Shown here: piece by piece, positions 21,976-34,530 of the stretch
How the letters are laid out: each line of letters starts with the position of its first letter
How positions within the stretch are numbered: the stretch's first letter is position 1
Source of the DNA: Dermatemys mawii
Lineage: Eukaryota > Chordata > Testudines > Dermatemydidae
Length of the DNA stretch: 64,000 bases
Reading direction: 5' to 3'
Assembly (NCBI GenBank): GCA_007922305.1
Contig: ML677364.1
Location: 21,311,326 to 21,375,325, forward strand
Position numbers and translations under genes: made by a program
Notes under the pieces: model-generated
The model's input: the letters and a program-made list of their open reading frames with translations, nothing else
Databases searched by the model: none
What the model was told of the DNA's origin: nothing

Positions 21976-24900
21976 TCCCTGTACTTTCAATACCAAGCTC
22001 AAACCCCTTCTTTTTCTAGCCTTTCTGGAAATCAGTTTTTCTTCATTCCTGTTGTTACTATTTTTATTAGCCAGATTGTTAATGAAGTTATGGTGTGGTG
22101 TTTAGCTATATTGCAGCACATGTGGTAAATAGTTATCACTCTCTTTGTTCATATTTTGCAGTACACTGAACGTGGTCAGAAATAGTGTTTTCTGGCCAGA
22201 AAAATACCACAAAATTTAACTTTTCCAGATTTTAAATAGTTTAAAATGAAACATTTGCTTTCCCGTATGAAAATACTATGGCATTGATTATAACGTCATT
22301 TCTTACATATGGATAAGTAGTATATGGATATGGTGGTGTAAGCTTCCTTTCTGTCTGTTTTCGTCTTTAATGGCCCATTCTTCTCTTCTTTTACAAGATT
22401 TTCCAGATCTGATACTTTCCTCAGAATTATCATAATTTATTGAATGAGCCTGGCAATTTAGCACACCCTCCCCTCAGTTCTTCCTCCATAATCTAGTGAG
22501 CTTTCTGCTATCATCCTCATAGTCCTCAAAGAAAACATATCCACGGTTACATAAATCTAGAGGTTTGGGGACCAGCAGAAAAGCCTGAAGAGTTTCTATC
22601 ATTATATATCAAACTGGTGGTCTTGGACCATCAACTTGTCTACAGTGGGAGAGCAGAGGGAAAACACACTGTACCACTGTCTTTCCCAAATATCATTCTT
22701 CAGACTAAAAACTAATGTGGGGATGGAAAATATACTATTCCTTACAAATTTTAATTTCCTGACACACAAATTAGAGATAATAAGCCAGATCCTCAGCTTG
22801 TGTAAATTGTCATAATGTATCGAAGTCAACCAAGCTCTGCTGATTTAAACCAGCTGAGAAACTGACACAGTACATCTAGCAAATAAGTACTCACATAGAT
22901 ATACTTTTAAGGCATTATTATTTAGTTGAGACAGCACTTTAAACACGAAAAACTCTACATTCTTATTTGTTTGTATTATATGTAGCAAATACAATTTGTC
23001 CAGTGCTGTAAAAGAACAAATAAGGCAATTCCCTACCCATAGAGCTTATAGTCTAAAAGACAGACAGAAGAAAGAATACACTGTGAAATCCATAGACAGG
23101 AATAACTTATGACTATCATCATTGCTACTGTGTACTCACACTTATCACAGAAGAGTGAATTTTTAGATGGGGTTTTAATGAGGAAAAGGTGGTGGTTTTG
23201 TTAATCATGACTGGAAAGCAAGCAGAATGGAAAGAGACACAAAGATGGAACAAAGAGAAAAATAAGGACATCAGGTATGGCATTGCTGGTAGAAGGCGGC
23301 AGGGGGTGAAGGGAAGGGAATAAGAGAAAGTCCAAGACACACTGGAACAAAATTCTGTAGGACCTTGAAGATTAAGATCATCACAGCTTGTTGCTCCAAA
23401 ACTCCATAGTGCTGTCACTTATCTCGAACAGTACAGGGTGTTGACAGGGACACTGCATTAAGCATTTGTATAGACACTCCATGTTCCTTGGTTTCCATTT
23501 AATCCTATTGTCACCAGTCTTTAGCACCCCAACTCTTGCTCAATTTAGAGTACACCATTATTTCCATTTGATGTCAATGACTGGAGGAAGTTTTTCTGAC
23601 AGAACCCTATTTTCCAGGATCATCAGCATTTCCCACCATTTTGTTACCTCAAAATACCACAATGGAAAGTAATAGAGTAAGAGATTTTCAGAGGCAAAAC
23701 TCTTTCTGAACTTCAGCTATTTGGGTGGGGGAATGTGTCCATGCAGCGGGTATCTTGGATCATGCACCTTTTTTCGTCTCTCCTTTCTACTGATGGTGAT
23801 GCAGTTGCCATGATGTAATACGCTGATCCCATAACAGTCAGTTCCAAAGCCCCTCTTACGATCCTACAGGCATGAACAAGTTAAGTACCAATTTCGTGTA
23901 TATGGCTCAAGCGTGACCATCCTGGGACACGGTACTCCACAAATGAGTAACACAAAGTAAGACTGGTTGCTCAGAGTGTTTTACAGTCAACTCCCCATTT
24001 TGTTTTGGACAGTTTACAGTTCGTGGAAGTATACAGTTCCTGGAGTTCACTTTCTTTTTCAGCTTCTTGTATTCTTTGTATATCAGTGTTCACTCTAGTG
24101 TGCCCTCAAGTTACACCAGATGTTCACAGAGCTCAAGATTAAGATGATCATCTTAACACTTAAGTATTATCATTCTTGTGAATGTATTAGTGTATCTGTA
24201 ATGGTAAAGTATGGTCCCTGTCCTAAAGAAGGAAAGATATCCATGGGTTAAGTTACCCCAAAGAAAAAAATCAGCGCAATATTAAGTGAAAATAAACATT
24301 TTAATACTTTGTGGTGTCTAGGGAACTATTTGTAAAATTAGCTTTCCAGAATCTTCTCTAGTGAACAGTCTGTACAAAATGAAAATGATCTCAGCTTGAA
24401 CAAATATAAAACTTAGTGATTAAAAAGTGAACTACCCTGGGATCAAAAAGTTACAAACGGTTCTTTTACAAGACTGCTGGATGTCTACCCACTTTTTGTT
24501 AAGAGCAGCTTCCAAACAAAACTCTCATTGACTTCAAATGGAGCAGGAACAGCCCCAAAGATAGCAAATGAGCTAGTAATTCAATACATGGTCTGTATAA
24601 AACAGTGAGCCACCTTACAGTGTGGCATTTGACATTGACCTCTACTTGGAAACTAAACAGTTCCATGTGTACTTATTTATAATACTAGGCCACCTCCAGA
24701 AAACTGATGATAATTCAAAATATCCAAAAATATCAGATCAGCAACATATTCATTGATTATGCACTTTGCTACGTGTGCCTAAATAACCACCATTTTATTC
24801 AGGACTAACATGCCTCATGCTTAAATATGCATCCACTTTACTTTTTGTATGCTCTAACATGGTGGGTAAATGCATTAATAAGCCTGATAATTTTATTTAA

Positions 24901-25834
24901 TTGATTTAACCCTTACAAATGTTGTCAATATTTACTCACATTCAGCAATGTACTTAAATATGTGCCTTACTTTAAGCACGAGTAATTCCTTTACAAAATT
25001 GCTTTCAATAGGATTCCTGGCATGTTTAAAGTTGGACACATGCTTAAGTATTTAGCTGAATCTGGGCCTAAGTTTGAACAATACAACACAAAACCATATT
25101 TGGCACTTCCATTTAGCCTGATTCTCTACTACCTTGCACCGTGTGTAATTTGTTTTAACTAGACCAAAACAGGTATAAAACACTACCAAATCAGAATAAA
25201 GCCATTTTGCACAGTGTAAAAGAACACACAGGTTGCTAGGCAGTGGAAAGTTTGGCTCCTTGCATTTGTACAAATAAACTAGATATTACATACAAATGAA
25301 TTGATACAGAAAGAAAACATGAGGTGGTGATATGGTACGAAGTTGTCATTGCTGTGAAGTTGGGATAACTGCATTACTCACCAGTAATGGAGGCATGAGT
25401 GAGTTATGCAGATCTCTCCAAAAAGTGCCAACAAAAATGCTATACAACACACATGATCGTGTATTGTTTATATCACAAATTTGTGTGGTTCTGTTGGATT
25501 TTCTATTTGAGTCTCACTCAGCTTTTGTCATTTGAAATAAGTTACTGGGGGTATGTGGGAGTGGGGAAGATGCCATTGGCATGGATGCAACTTGGTAGAA
25601 ACTGCAATTCAACATAAAAATTAACTTATATAGTGTTCTACAGTTTACAATATACTAATGAATACCCTCTCTTATGATGGTTTCTGGCCCATGTATATGA
25701 TAGAAATATTATATTACATTTTGTATGCTACTGCATGAACAGCAGAGTAAAAATGTAATGAGTATTAATTGGAGGGCAAATTCATCAAAACTGATGCATT
25801 CAATACAATATTTACACTGTCCTCAATGAGAACT
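21976..25834. other. Mostly unassigned sequence
   Basis: No gene. The stretch 25085-25230 resembles 32565-32680 (CCTGATTCTxTACTxCCTxxC, then TACCAAATCAGA), an old interspersed repeat common in amniotes. Nothing else recognised. Confidence 0.45.
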
Positions 25835-25975
25835 GAATCAGAGGGGTAGCTGTGTTAGTCTGGAATTGCAGAAGTGACAGAGAGTCCTGTGGCACCTTAA
25901 AGACTAACTAAAGTTTTAGAGCATAAGCTTTCGTGGGCTAATACCCACTTCGTCAGATGCATGCAGAGAACTGAG
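25835..25975. repeat. Penelope-like terminal fragment
   Basis: GAGGGGTAGCTGTGTTAGTC ... GAGTCCTGTGGCACCTTAAA ... AAGCTTTCGTGGGCTAATAC ... CTTCGTCAGATGCAT. The second half matches the tail of the Penelope-like element at 31804-32420, which is the basis for the family call. Confidence 0.65.
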
Positions 25976-27949
25976 TATCATGCTACTGTTGATTTGGACA
26001 TTCTTTAAACATTTTGATTTTCCAATAACAAAAATTTTCTTAAAAAACCTTTAGAGAAGCATGGTAATATTTAGTGAGTTCACTTTTAAGCAAAACAGTC
26101 ATCAAGTACTGCAAAAAGCTTTTCTGTCATTAGTTAAGTGCACAAATTGTCAGGATGACTACATTCAAAAAAAATGAGGGACAATATTTATTCTTTCTGC
26201 ATGGAAAATTAAATCCTCTAAGTGTTGCCCTTTGCCATGAAAGTATTTTCCACCTATGAGGTACAAAATATTTTTGTGTTGATAACTGTGCTCCTTTAGA
26301 AAAATGCTGTCAAGTTTTTTAGGTCTAAAATTAGATGTACAAGGTTTATTTTGGTTAGTGAATACAGTCCCACAAGGCAGGATTCTTTGTAAATTTCAAT
26401 AACCGGTCTGTTCACAAGAAAGAAGCTGGTAGCATAGATGAAGGACAGCATGACACGCACACATTGCCCACAATCATAAACAAGCCCAGGGCCCTATGCC
26501 TGTTGTTGCTGGGTCACCCAGTGGTAAAGCTGTCATATTACTAATATTCATGCTATAAGCTTACAGTCTGTGACATCAGTACTTCTGCTATGACTCTAAT
26601 CTGATTACTCTGAGTTTTTTATTTGCTAAAACAGCTGCTTTGTGATAAACTTCCAGCAAACAACCTCAGATTCACAAAGCCATTCAGCAGAGCACAGCTA
26701 CACTTTCCTCCTGAAAAAATACAAACAGAAAATGATAACACTTATTAAACTCTTGTTCTATAGAGGAGTGATAATTAATGTATGTGATTCACTTTCAGAG
26801 GGCTTGATGTTTAATTTTTTTGTGCACCCAACCCTGCAAAGACTTCAGGGGAAGGTTTAGGTGAGCAAGGAATGCAGGATCAGGCTCACTATTACCCAAC
26901 TGTCTATAATGTTTCATTTGAAACATTTGCAGAGTACTTGGTAAATACATACTTAGACTATTTCAAAAAAAATGTGTGTTACACAAATGTATAAGCTTTT
27001 TAAAAAGTGTGTTATGTGGTATTCTAGAAATGTCCCTTGGATCAATATTATCAATTAAATCAGTAGAACCTATCATACTATGTTCAGAGTAACTCAGTAA
27101 CACTCAAAGCATGCTAAAAAGGTTAGAAAAAGCAGCAATTGCTGGACAAAATACTAGCTGGGTTTTCAACATTATAGTCTCAACTTTTTCCATTTTTTAA
27201 ATATTAAATATAACAGCTAAGCTACAAATTGGACTAATGGCCATCACATTCCCATTAAAAAAATGAGAAGGGGGGGTGTTCCCAAACCAGACCAAAGTAC
27301 TATTACCTTCCCTCCACCACCTTGTTAAATAGAAAGTTTGTGGGATTTAATTTTAAAGCATGTATGTGGGCTGCAAATTTAAAATCAGTCCAGAGATAAG
27401 CACTATGGTTTGGATATAAACTGAAAATTGGTATTTATTACTGAAATTCAGACACAGCCTTAACTAGTATCACAGGCAGTAATGCTGTAATTAACAACTT
27501 TTACAGAATAGTAACAAATTGTTCTATTATATTTGATTTTTAAAATTCCCATAGCAATATAAACATTTTATTAGACTGCATGTCATCAGTGTATGCATTT
27601 ATAAGAGCCAGCATTATGCACTGCGTAAATCGTGAGATCTTTTGTAAGAGGAAGCTCACTAATGGATTTGCTTGTCCAGCTTACTTTGTTAACTGCCATG
27701 GAAAAGATAAGCTGTAGTTGCTGAATGCATCCTCCACTGATACCGATCACATGAAATGTTAAAGAAATGCAACACTGTTAACTGATTTAAGGCAAAAATA
27801 ATCTCAACTCCCAAATATACCATTCGAGCTAACAGGACATAAACTCCAGTTACTGCCCCTCGGCCTCTTTCAGCAAATGTTCACCTACGATTAGCACAGA
27901 CCAAGTTCCTGTAGTAATAACAATACACTGGTGCTGAAATAATTATACC
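25976..27949. other. Unassigned AT-rich sequence
   Basis: No gene or repeat recognised. If the AFF3 call is right this is intronic sequence next to the promoter CpG island. Confidence 0.45.
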
Positions 27950-28599
27950 ACCTGGCGGGGGCGGGGGGAGATGGACGGGCGGAGGAAGCCCGGGGGTTAT
28001 TCAAAGACACCTGCCGCTGGAATGAACCTGCTGCCGATAAAGATTCCGGACAACACACGAATGGGGACACGGGGATCGTGAGCACATTTCCACTTCGCCC
28101 ATCGCCTTTCCGTGCCCCAAAGGGTTAATCAATGGGGGCTCCAAACAACAGTGACACACAGTGGAGCAGCGCACACCGGTACCACAAGCAAAGAGCCCCC
28201 GTCTGCTGTGGATGGACCGGCACCTTCTCCTCCCCGCCGCGGCTCTCACCCCGTTTGCTTGGTTGGGGGCAAGGGCGGCAAAGCCCCGTGCCCAGGTGCT
28301 GCGCCTCCAGCAGCAGCGCCCAAAATACCAGCCGCGGAGCTTGAGGGGAGGCTGTGCCCGGGGGGGAGCCGACAATGGCATTTCGGGGAATGGGGCCCCG
28401 GCGCGCAGCCCGTTCAAGCCGGCAGGCACCGGACCTCCTTCCCCGCTCCAAAGCGCCGGCCACCCACCGGGGCGGGCTCGGGGGGCGCAAAGAGTGAACC
28501 GAGGAGTCCAAGGGCATGACCTGCAGGGCACAGTACGGGGGTGGGGGCGTGAGCGGGGTGCAAGCGGACTGGGAGGAAGAGAGAGGCACAGGGGTGCAG

Positions 28600-28735
28600 A
28601 GGGAGGGAGGGATATAGGGGTGCAGGAGGGGGGATATAGGGGTGCAGGAGGGAGGNNNNNNNNNNTATAGGGGTGCAGGAGGGGGGATATAGGGGTGCAG
28701 GAGGGAGGGGGGATATAGGGGTGCAGAGGAGGCAG
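28600..28735 (+). repeat. Minisatellite GATATAGGGGTGCAGGAGGG, broken by a gap
   Basis: At least five copies of a unit of about 20-28 bases built on GGATATAGGGGTGCAG. The run of ten Ns at 28656-28665 falls inside the array, so copy number is probably collapsed or unknown in the assembly. Confidence 0.9.
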
Positions 28736-28992
28736 GAGCGGGTTGCAGTGGGAGGACGAGGAGCATGGGGCAGGGGGACGACGGGGTGGCGGTCCAGGCA
28801 GCCTAGCGGGGCAGGGACACGCCGCGAGCCGGGGAGAGGGAGTGGAGCCAGGGGTGCCTGCGGCGAAGGGGGCAGGGGAGCTCCTTTCCCCCTACATCCC
28901 CCCCCCCCAGCCGGGACCCAGCCCGGCAGGCAGGGACGAGCCCTCCGCCGCCCCCCGGCTCAGGTGCGGGGGCCCGGCCCGGCAGCACTCAC

Positions 28993-29045
28993 CAGAGGGA
29001 GTCCAGGTCCCATTCCTGGAGCAGGGCGAAGTCGAAGCTGTCCAT
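28993..29045 (-). CDS. AFF3: AFF3 first coding exon (partial gene)
   Basis: On the minus strand the exon encodes MDSFDFALLQEWDLDSL plus the first two bases (TG) of a split codon, then a GTGAGT splice donor (28987-28992). From memory, mammalian AFF3 starts with a nearly identical 17-residue segment followed by Cys, and TG plus T or C from the next exon would supply that Cys, so sequence and phase agree. AFF3 is an AF4/FMR2-family nuclear protein, a scaffold linked to super elongation complexes and transcriptional control. The ATG has a strong context (ACCATGG). The frame is open upstream for 56 more codons, including another ATG at 29213, but homology supports the start at 29045. No further AFF3 exon was found at lower coordinates, so at least 29 kb of intron follows. 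AFF2 has a related but clearly different N-terminus. Confidence 0.85.
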
Positions 29046-29744
29046 GGTGAGGAGGAGGAGACGCGTCAGCGCGGCTGAGCTGCACCAGCGGAGCGGCCCC
29101 GGGGCATCGCCACCGCGCCGAGCCCGCCCCTGCGCCTCCGAGGGTCGGGGCTGCCCAGGGCAACGCGCAGCCCAGCCAGCCGCGGGGGCCCCCTGCAGCC
29201 GCCCGCCGCCCACGGGCTGCTCCGCTCCTCGGCTCGCTCCTCGCCGCCGCCGCCGCCGCGCGCTCCCCTCGCCTCCCGCCCCTCAGCGCCGCGCGTGTGT
29301 GTGTGCGAGGGAGATTCACTCCGGCGGGCGCCCTCCCCGGGCTCGGCCGCGCAGCCCCGCGCTCCGGCTGTGCCCGGCAGGTAGAGCTCGCTGCCGCCAG
29401 GGCCAGCTCGCAGCCTGCGCCGCCCCCCGCCCAGCCCCCTTTGTTTTCTGGGCACTGGATCCCTTCCCTGCCGCCTGTGGGGACGGGGAGGAGGAAAGGA
29501 CGGGGGCGGCGGGGGGGTTGCGTGTGTTACTGTCACTGCCCCCCCCCCCCATCATCTCCAGCTGCAACTTGCTTTTCCACCCCTCCTCTCCCCCCTCAGA
29601 GTTCAGATCCCCTCTGCTCCCCTCCCCCCAAAGCCCCCCACACCTCTACAAACCAGCCTTCCGCCTCGCTCAGGCTGCGAGAGCTCTGGGGACTGATGGG
29701 CAAAATCCCAGAGCCATTGGTGCTGGCAAAGGGCCAGGGGAAGG

Positions 29745-29815
29745 ATCCTAGAAGTGGCAGGGACCCTAATAGGCCATCTAGTCCTGTCCCCTGCACTCAT
29801 GGCAGGCAATAGCCT
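29745..29815 (-). mobile_element. Short CR1 3' fragment
   Basis: GCAGGGACCCTAATAGGCCA then TCTAGTCCTGTCCCCTGCAC follow the minus-strand CR1 3' end pattern, diverged. Confidence 0.55.
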
Positions 29816-30148
29816 ATGCTAGGGCCTCCCCCTAGGGGGCCTGATTTTAGGAAGTGTTGAGCACTGGTACTCCAGCTAACACTAATGCCAATTGCAGGGT
29901 CTCAGCACCTCGGAAATGGATCTTTTTCATGTCCATCACCTGTAGCCTTGAAGAAATATATAGAATAAAAAAGTACCACCCAAATAAGTACCACCCTGCT
30001 AAGACATTGGGAACATGTACTATTCAAAATAGTTCAAAATTTTCAACCAGTTTTGTTCTGAAAGGACATCGCTATTTCAACTTTGGTCCTAAAGTATCTG
30101 AGTGAAAGTCAAGGTTACTTAAGACTAACAGGCATTTGCTTTGGCTTA

Positions 30149-30312
30149 GGCCTTGTCTATCCTTGTGGGTTTCAGGCACTGGTGACCAGCCACTACTAAC
30201 AACCCTGAATGTAGACAAGGTAATTCAATATAAACTGCAATTTGACACTGAAGCAGGTTTTCCCTCCTTAAAACTGGGCACCGATGGCTGAAAATCCCCA
30301 GCACAGACAAGT
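30149..30312. mobile_element. Short fold-back MITE
   Basis: Left GGCCTTGTCTATCC and right GCACAGACAAGTCC are inverted copies. A second inner copy (GTAGACAAGG) lies at 30213. No clear target duplication. Confidence 0.5.
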
Positions 30313-30832
30313 CCATAAAATCCACTGGAAACAGACTTTTAAAAAACAACAACATATTTTCCCCTGTAATGTTTGCTTCTCAAATAAACTAATAACCTTA
30401 GCCATAATTCCTTAAATTGCAGTTGTGAGAGCTGGCTGGTCACATGATGTTGGATCTCCTGCTTTGCAGTTGCTAAATCACATTTAAAAAAGCAAACACC
30501 AAATATTTTCTGAATATTACTTTTCCATCTAAGCAATTGCTACAGTTGCCCCAGTGATGTTATGTGACCACAGATGAGAAGAGTTATCTGCAAGATTGTG
30601 AATGAGAGGGGAAGTAGTCTATGAGAATCTTTCTGCTCAGATATGGGCCACCCTATGAAAAAGTTGGAAAACCATACAACTGTGGTTTATAAGCCTCTCA
30701 CAAGAGGTTTAGAAATTGTGGGCCAGAGTCTCTGTTCCACTTAGCTCATTTTTGCACGGCCAAAGAGGTGCAAAATCAGTGGCAGCTAAAAATCCCCCAT
30801 TAAGCATGGCCAGCTTTATGCCCAGGGCTATC

Positions 30833-31483
30833 CTTAGGCATACGCAGCATATGCAGCTGTGTAAGGCACCCAAACATTTGGGGCATCCCTGGGTTTTAGT
30901 TCCCCCCAACCTCATCCTCTTCCTTTTTTGACCCTTCCTGCAGGCTCTCACCACAGCTGGCTTCTGCAGCCTGGTGAGTCTTCCCTCCATAGGGGATCTA
31001 GTACTTAAAAGTGAAAAAGCCTTCCAGCCTGCCAGACCTATTAGCACAACATTGAAACTGTTAAAGAATCATTCAAGTGGTAATGAAGCCATTTAACAGG
31101 CATTTAATAGTGTCCAGGTATATACTGTCAGTTTCTGAATTTACTGACAAAAACAGTTGTGCATTACTGTAGTATTTACTCAGAACATATTAGTGTACAG
31201 GACGTTAGTTTAAAATCTGCTTTAAAAATATTTCATTAGTGTGTTGCTGAAGATTATAAAATCACATCTCTACAAAATCCTTGCATAGATTTTTAGATGC
31301 ACAATCTGAGTATTACTCTTTAGCCTTAAATGCTTGGATCTTCAGACATATAGTTTTTAAATAAATCCTTTAAAAGGCCACTCTTGTCTAAAATACACAT
31401 TGCAAGCCCAGGCTTCCATCAGGTTTAGGGGCACCAGTTTAATAATATTGCATATGGCCCCATAAATCCAAAGGACGACCCTG
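30833..31483. mobile_element. Non-autonomous hAT element, 8-bp duplication
   Basis: 651 bp with perfect TTTATGCC duplications at 30825-30832 and 31484-31491. Ends are CAGGGCTATCCTTAGG and, inverted, CAGGGTCGTCCTTTGG. No transposase frame. The 8-bp duplication and CAGGG ends place it in hAT. Confidence 0.85.
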
Positions 31484-31803
31484 TTTATGCCAGCCCTATA
31501 TCCTCACTCTCCCATCCTAGAACAGGAATATGACAACCCATGTGGAGGCGGGGCTGGAGCATTCCAGAATGGGAAGGCCTGGGACATAATCTATCCAGTG
31601 CAAATTACAGTAGACTTGTGAGTGGTCTAATCTGTGCCTGGAGCTGGAGCCCCTTGCGTACTCCTGAATCAAGGAAGGCAAAAAGGTGGCTTACAGCCAT
31701 CTTTGCCTCTGTTCCACCAGCTGTGCTGAAGTGTGAGGTTGGCACAACTGAAGATTAAGCCTTACAAATGAAAAAGATTAAAAATACCTATGTAATTTTT
31801 CAC

Positions 31804-32420
31804 AAAAAGAAAAAGGAGTACTTGTGGCACCTTAGAGAATAACAAATGTATTTGGGCATAAGCTTTTGTGGGCTAGAACCCACTTCATCAGGTGCATAGA
31901 GTGGAACATATAGTAGGAAGATATCTATATAGAGATATATAGATATACACATACAGAGAACATGAAAAGGTGGAGGTTGCCAAACAAACTCTAGGAGGCT
32001 AATCAATTAAGGTGAGCTATTATCAGCAGGAGAAAAAAAACCTTTTATGGTGATAATCAGGATGGCCCATTTCAAACAGTTGACAAGAAGGTGCGAGTAA
32101 CAGTAGGGGAATACTTAGCAAGGGGAAATAGACTGCAGTTTGTGTAATGACCCAGCCACTCCCAGTCCTTGTTCAAGCTTAATTTAATGGTATCCAGGTT
32201 ACAAAAGTCAGAAGTTTCTCATTGGAGTCTGTTTTTGAAGGGTTTTTTTGTTGAAGAATTGCCACTTTTAGGTCTGTTATTGAGTGACCAGGGAGACTGA
32301 AGTGTTCTCCTACTGGTTTTTTAATGTTATGATTCCTGATGTCAGATTTATGTCCATTTATCCTTTTGCATAGAGACTGTCTGGTTTGGCCAATGTACAT
32401 GGCAGAGAGGCATTGCTAAT
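31804..32420 (-). mobile_element. Penelope-like element, 3' part
   Basis: Contains the GIY-YIG coding remnant (32179-32400) followed on the minus strand by 3' sequence ending near AAGAAAAAGGAGTACTTGTGG (plus-strand 31804 onward), with AAGCTTTTGTGGGCTAGAAC inside. The reverse-transcriptase part is missing, so the copy is 5'-truncated. Confidence 0.75.
32179..32400 (-). pseudogene. Penelope-like GIY-YIG endonuclease remnant
   Basis: Translates to a 73-residue piece starting MYIGQTRQSLCKRINGHKSD, with KPVGEHFSLPGH further on. YIG followed by a spaced Arg/His pattern (R...H) is the GIY-YIG nuclease core found at the C-terminus of Penelope-like reverse transcriptases, where it nicks target DNA. 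The GIY half and the catalytic Glu region are lost or frameshifted. It lies directly upstream of the Penelope 3' sequence. Confidence 0.72.
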
Positions 32421-34530
32421 TTTTGTGACACATATATTACTCTAGATGACAGAATGACTGCACTGTTTTCATGCTCATCTTACCCATCTTTGACCATTGC
32501 TATCAATTCCTGCTGCTGTTCTTGATTTAACCTACATTTTAACCCCAGAGAGAAGACTTTGGACCTGATTCTTTACTGCCTGCCACCATGTGCAGTCATT
32601 TACACCTGTGCAACAAGGGTTTGAAATGCTACCAAAATCAGACTGCAAGGCACTGGAGATTTAGGTTGTCTCTATAAGCCCCAGTGAAGCCAAACCACCT
32701 TACAACTGATCCTATATGTTTCTGTGAAGTGCTATGCACATTTTGGTGCTAACAAGCAATAATACATATTTCAGCAGGAGGATAATGCATGAGAACCTAA
32801 ATGTGAAACTGACTAGACTATTTCCATCATTCGGGCTGACAGCAATACAAAAAATAAACAAACAGCATAACCAGTATAAAGTGAATTATATTTCCAAAAT
32901 CCTTTTACTTTTGACAACCCAAGATGTTAGCAACATAGGTAAAGAAATTTGTTTTAGCTTTTTAAAATTGATTTTATCCCATGATTCACTCTTTAAAATT
33001 TCTTACGTCTCTATTTTTACTCTGGTGTTCCTTTGTTCTCCAGCATTACGGCCATGATTCTCCTCCCACTTACAGCAATATACATCAGGGGCAATTCCAC
33101 TGAAGTCAGTGGAGATTTTCAAACCCCTCAGATGGGTCTGAAAAATCTCAGCTATTGTGCTTAGGCTTTTAGAGGTGAAGAGTGATGACATCTTCCCCTT
33201 TCTGAGTCCAAGCAGTACTTTCCAAACTCCTTGTACATCAGATTCCAGCACTTCATCCTCCTCTGCAAAGAACTGCTCTTCCCCTGCCAACATGTTGTCC
33301 TACTTCATGTACTATCCTACTTCCGCTTTATCTTCTGCTAACTAGGCTTGTGACTTCACTGGTTTTATTTTCCAACAGGTGAATGTGGGTGCATTCTCCC
33401 TGGCCAGTCCCTATGACCATTCTATCCTGCTGGATCCTGTGTGCTATAGAACCTCACCTCATTTAAATCCTTGCTCCTTTTTAGCCTTCTGACATTAACC
33501 TCCATTCCCATCCTCTTCCCTAAATTTATTCCCTTAAATAATCATATATTGGGCCAGGTGCGGTTTTTCTTTTTAACTAACAAAGTACATATTGATCTCT
33601 TACTGTATTAACCCTCATCCCTCTCATAATCACCTCACTCTGTCATCCTTTGCCGTGTAACAGCTAGACACAATTTTAAGTTCCTTTTTAAAAAAAGTTC
33701 GCCCTTTTAGTCATCACTTTTGCCCTGCATTGTGCCCTTTCTTTGGTTTGTAAATTTTCACTATGAATAAACTAGAAAAGCCCAATCATGCACAGTTTTT
33801 GAGGAGGGGAGGAGAAATAAGAAAAGCATATAATTTAAATGTCTTACATAAAGAACACTTGCAACAAGACAGTTGAACTTATATTTTAAAAGTTGATCTT
33901 TTCCATATTTTCATAATCATGGTCTTTAATGTGAGTCAGCATGAGCCTGAAGAAGAAAAATGAGAATCTGAATGCAAAATAAAATAAGGGATATGTGAAA
34001 TAAATTGAATTTTAGCCAATATCCTAGTTGAACAATATCTCCAAAGTATCTCTTTAAATATAAACCTCCCTCAAAACAGCTACCTAGGCAGAAGTGAGAC
34101 TCATAAAACCCTGATGTTACATTTTCAAAAGAACAAAAAGGAAGAGGAGCCTTGAAGGAACTAGAAGGTTTTTAAACAATACTTTTTGTGTGAACAGGAC
34201 ATAGGGTAAGTAAGTCCAAAGGTGTCAGTACAGTGTGTTTTAAGACTCTGGGCCTGATTATCCACTCCATTATACCGTTTTTATTAAACCAGCATAAACA
34301 TGGTGTAATTGACTGGATGGAGAATTGGGTTCTTTTTTTCTGTAGGCAGTATAGTACTCATAAAAAGTCTGGTATTGCCTTCAGTTTTCCACAAAATAAT
34401 TTTATATGAAGGACCCACAGCATGTGAACAAACAAACCTATGTTGACTGTTCCAGTAAAGTCAGTGTATTAAGTAGTAATGCAGAAGATATGTTTTATGG
34501 ACAAGTATATCTATGAGACTGAATAGTCAC
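32421..34530. other. Mostly unassigned sequence
   Basis: No gene. 32565-32680 is an old repeat shared with 25085-25230; 34250-34335 carries a similar GGGCCTGATT...GAGAATTGGG palindromic repeat. Confidence 0.45.

Larger units (their letters stand above)
27950..29700. promoter_or_regulatory. AFF3: CpG island, likely AFF3 promoter
   Basis: An abrupt change from AT-rich flanks to very GC- and CpG-rich DNA (for example 28220-28480 and 29080-29430), in a window that otherwise has few CpGs. It surrounds the coding exon at 28993-29045. The minus-strand sequence upstream of the ATG (29046-29430) would be 5' UTR or core promoter. No TATA box was identified, as is usual for such islands. Several long open frames here on both strands are consequences of high GC and carry no family motifs. 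Confidence 0.8.

Noticed and set aside
21628..22128. 166-codon plus-strand open frame
   Set aside because: It runs through the hAT MITE palindrome and then a CR1 fragment.
28125..28766. Long minus-strand open frame of about 213 codons in the CpG island
   Set aside because: It crosses the N gap and the minisatellite, is low-complexity and Pro-rich, and has no family motif; long frames are expected by chance at this GC content.
29044..29812. Plus-strand frames of 235 and 171 codons
   Set aside because: They are shadows of GC-rich promoter sequence opposite the AFF3 exon, rich in Arg/Pro/Ala without domains.
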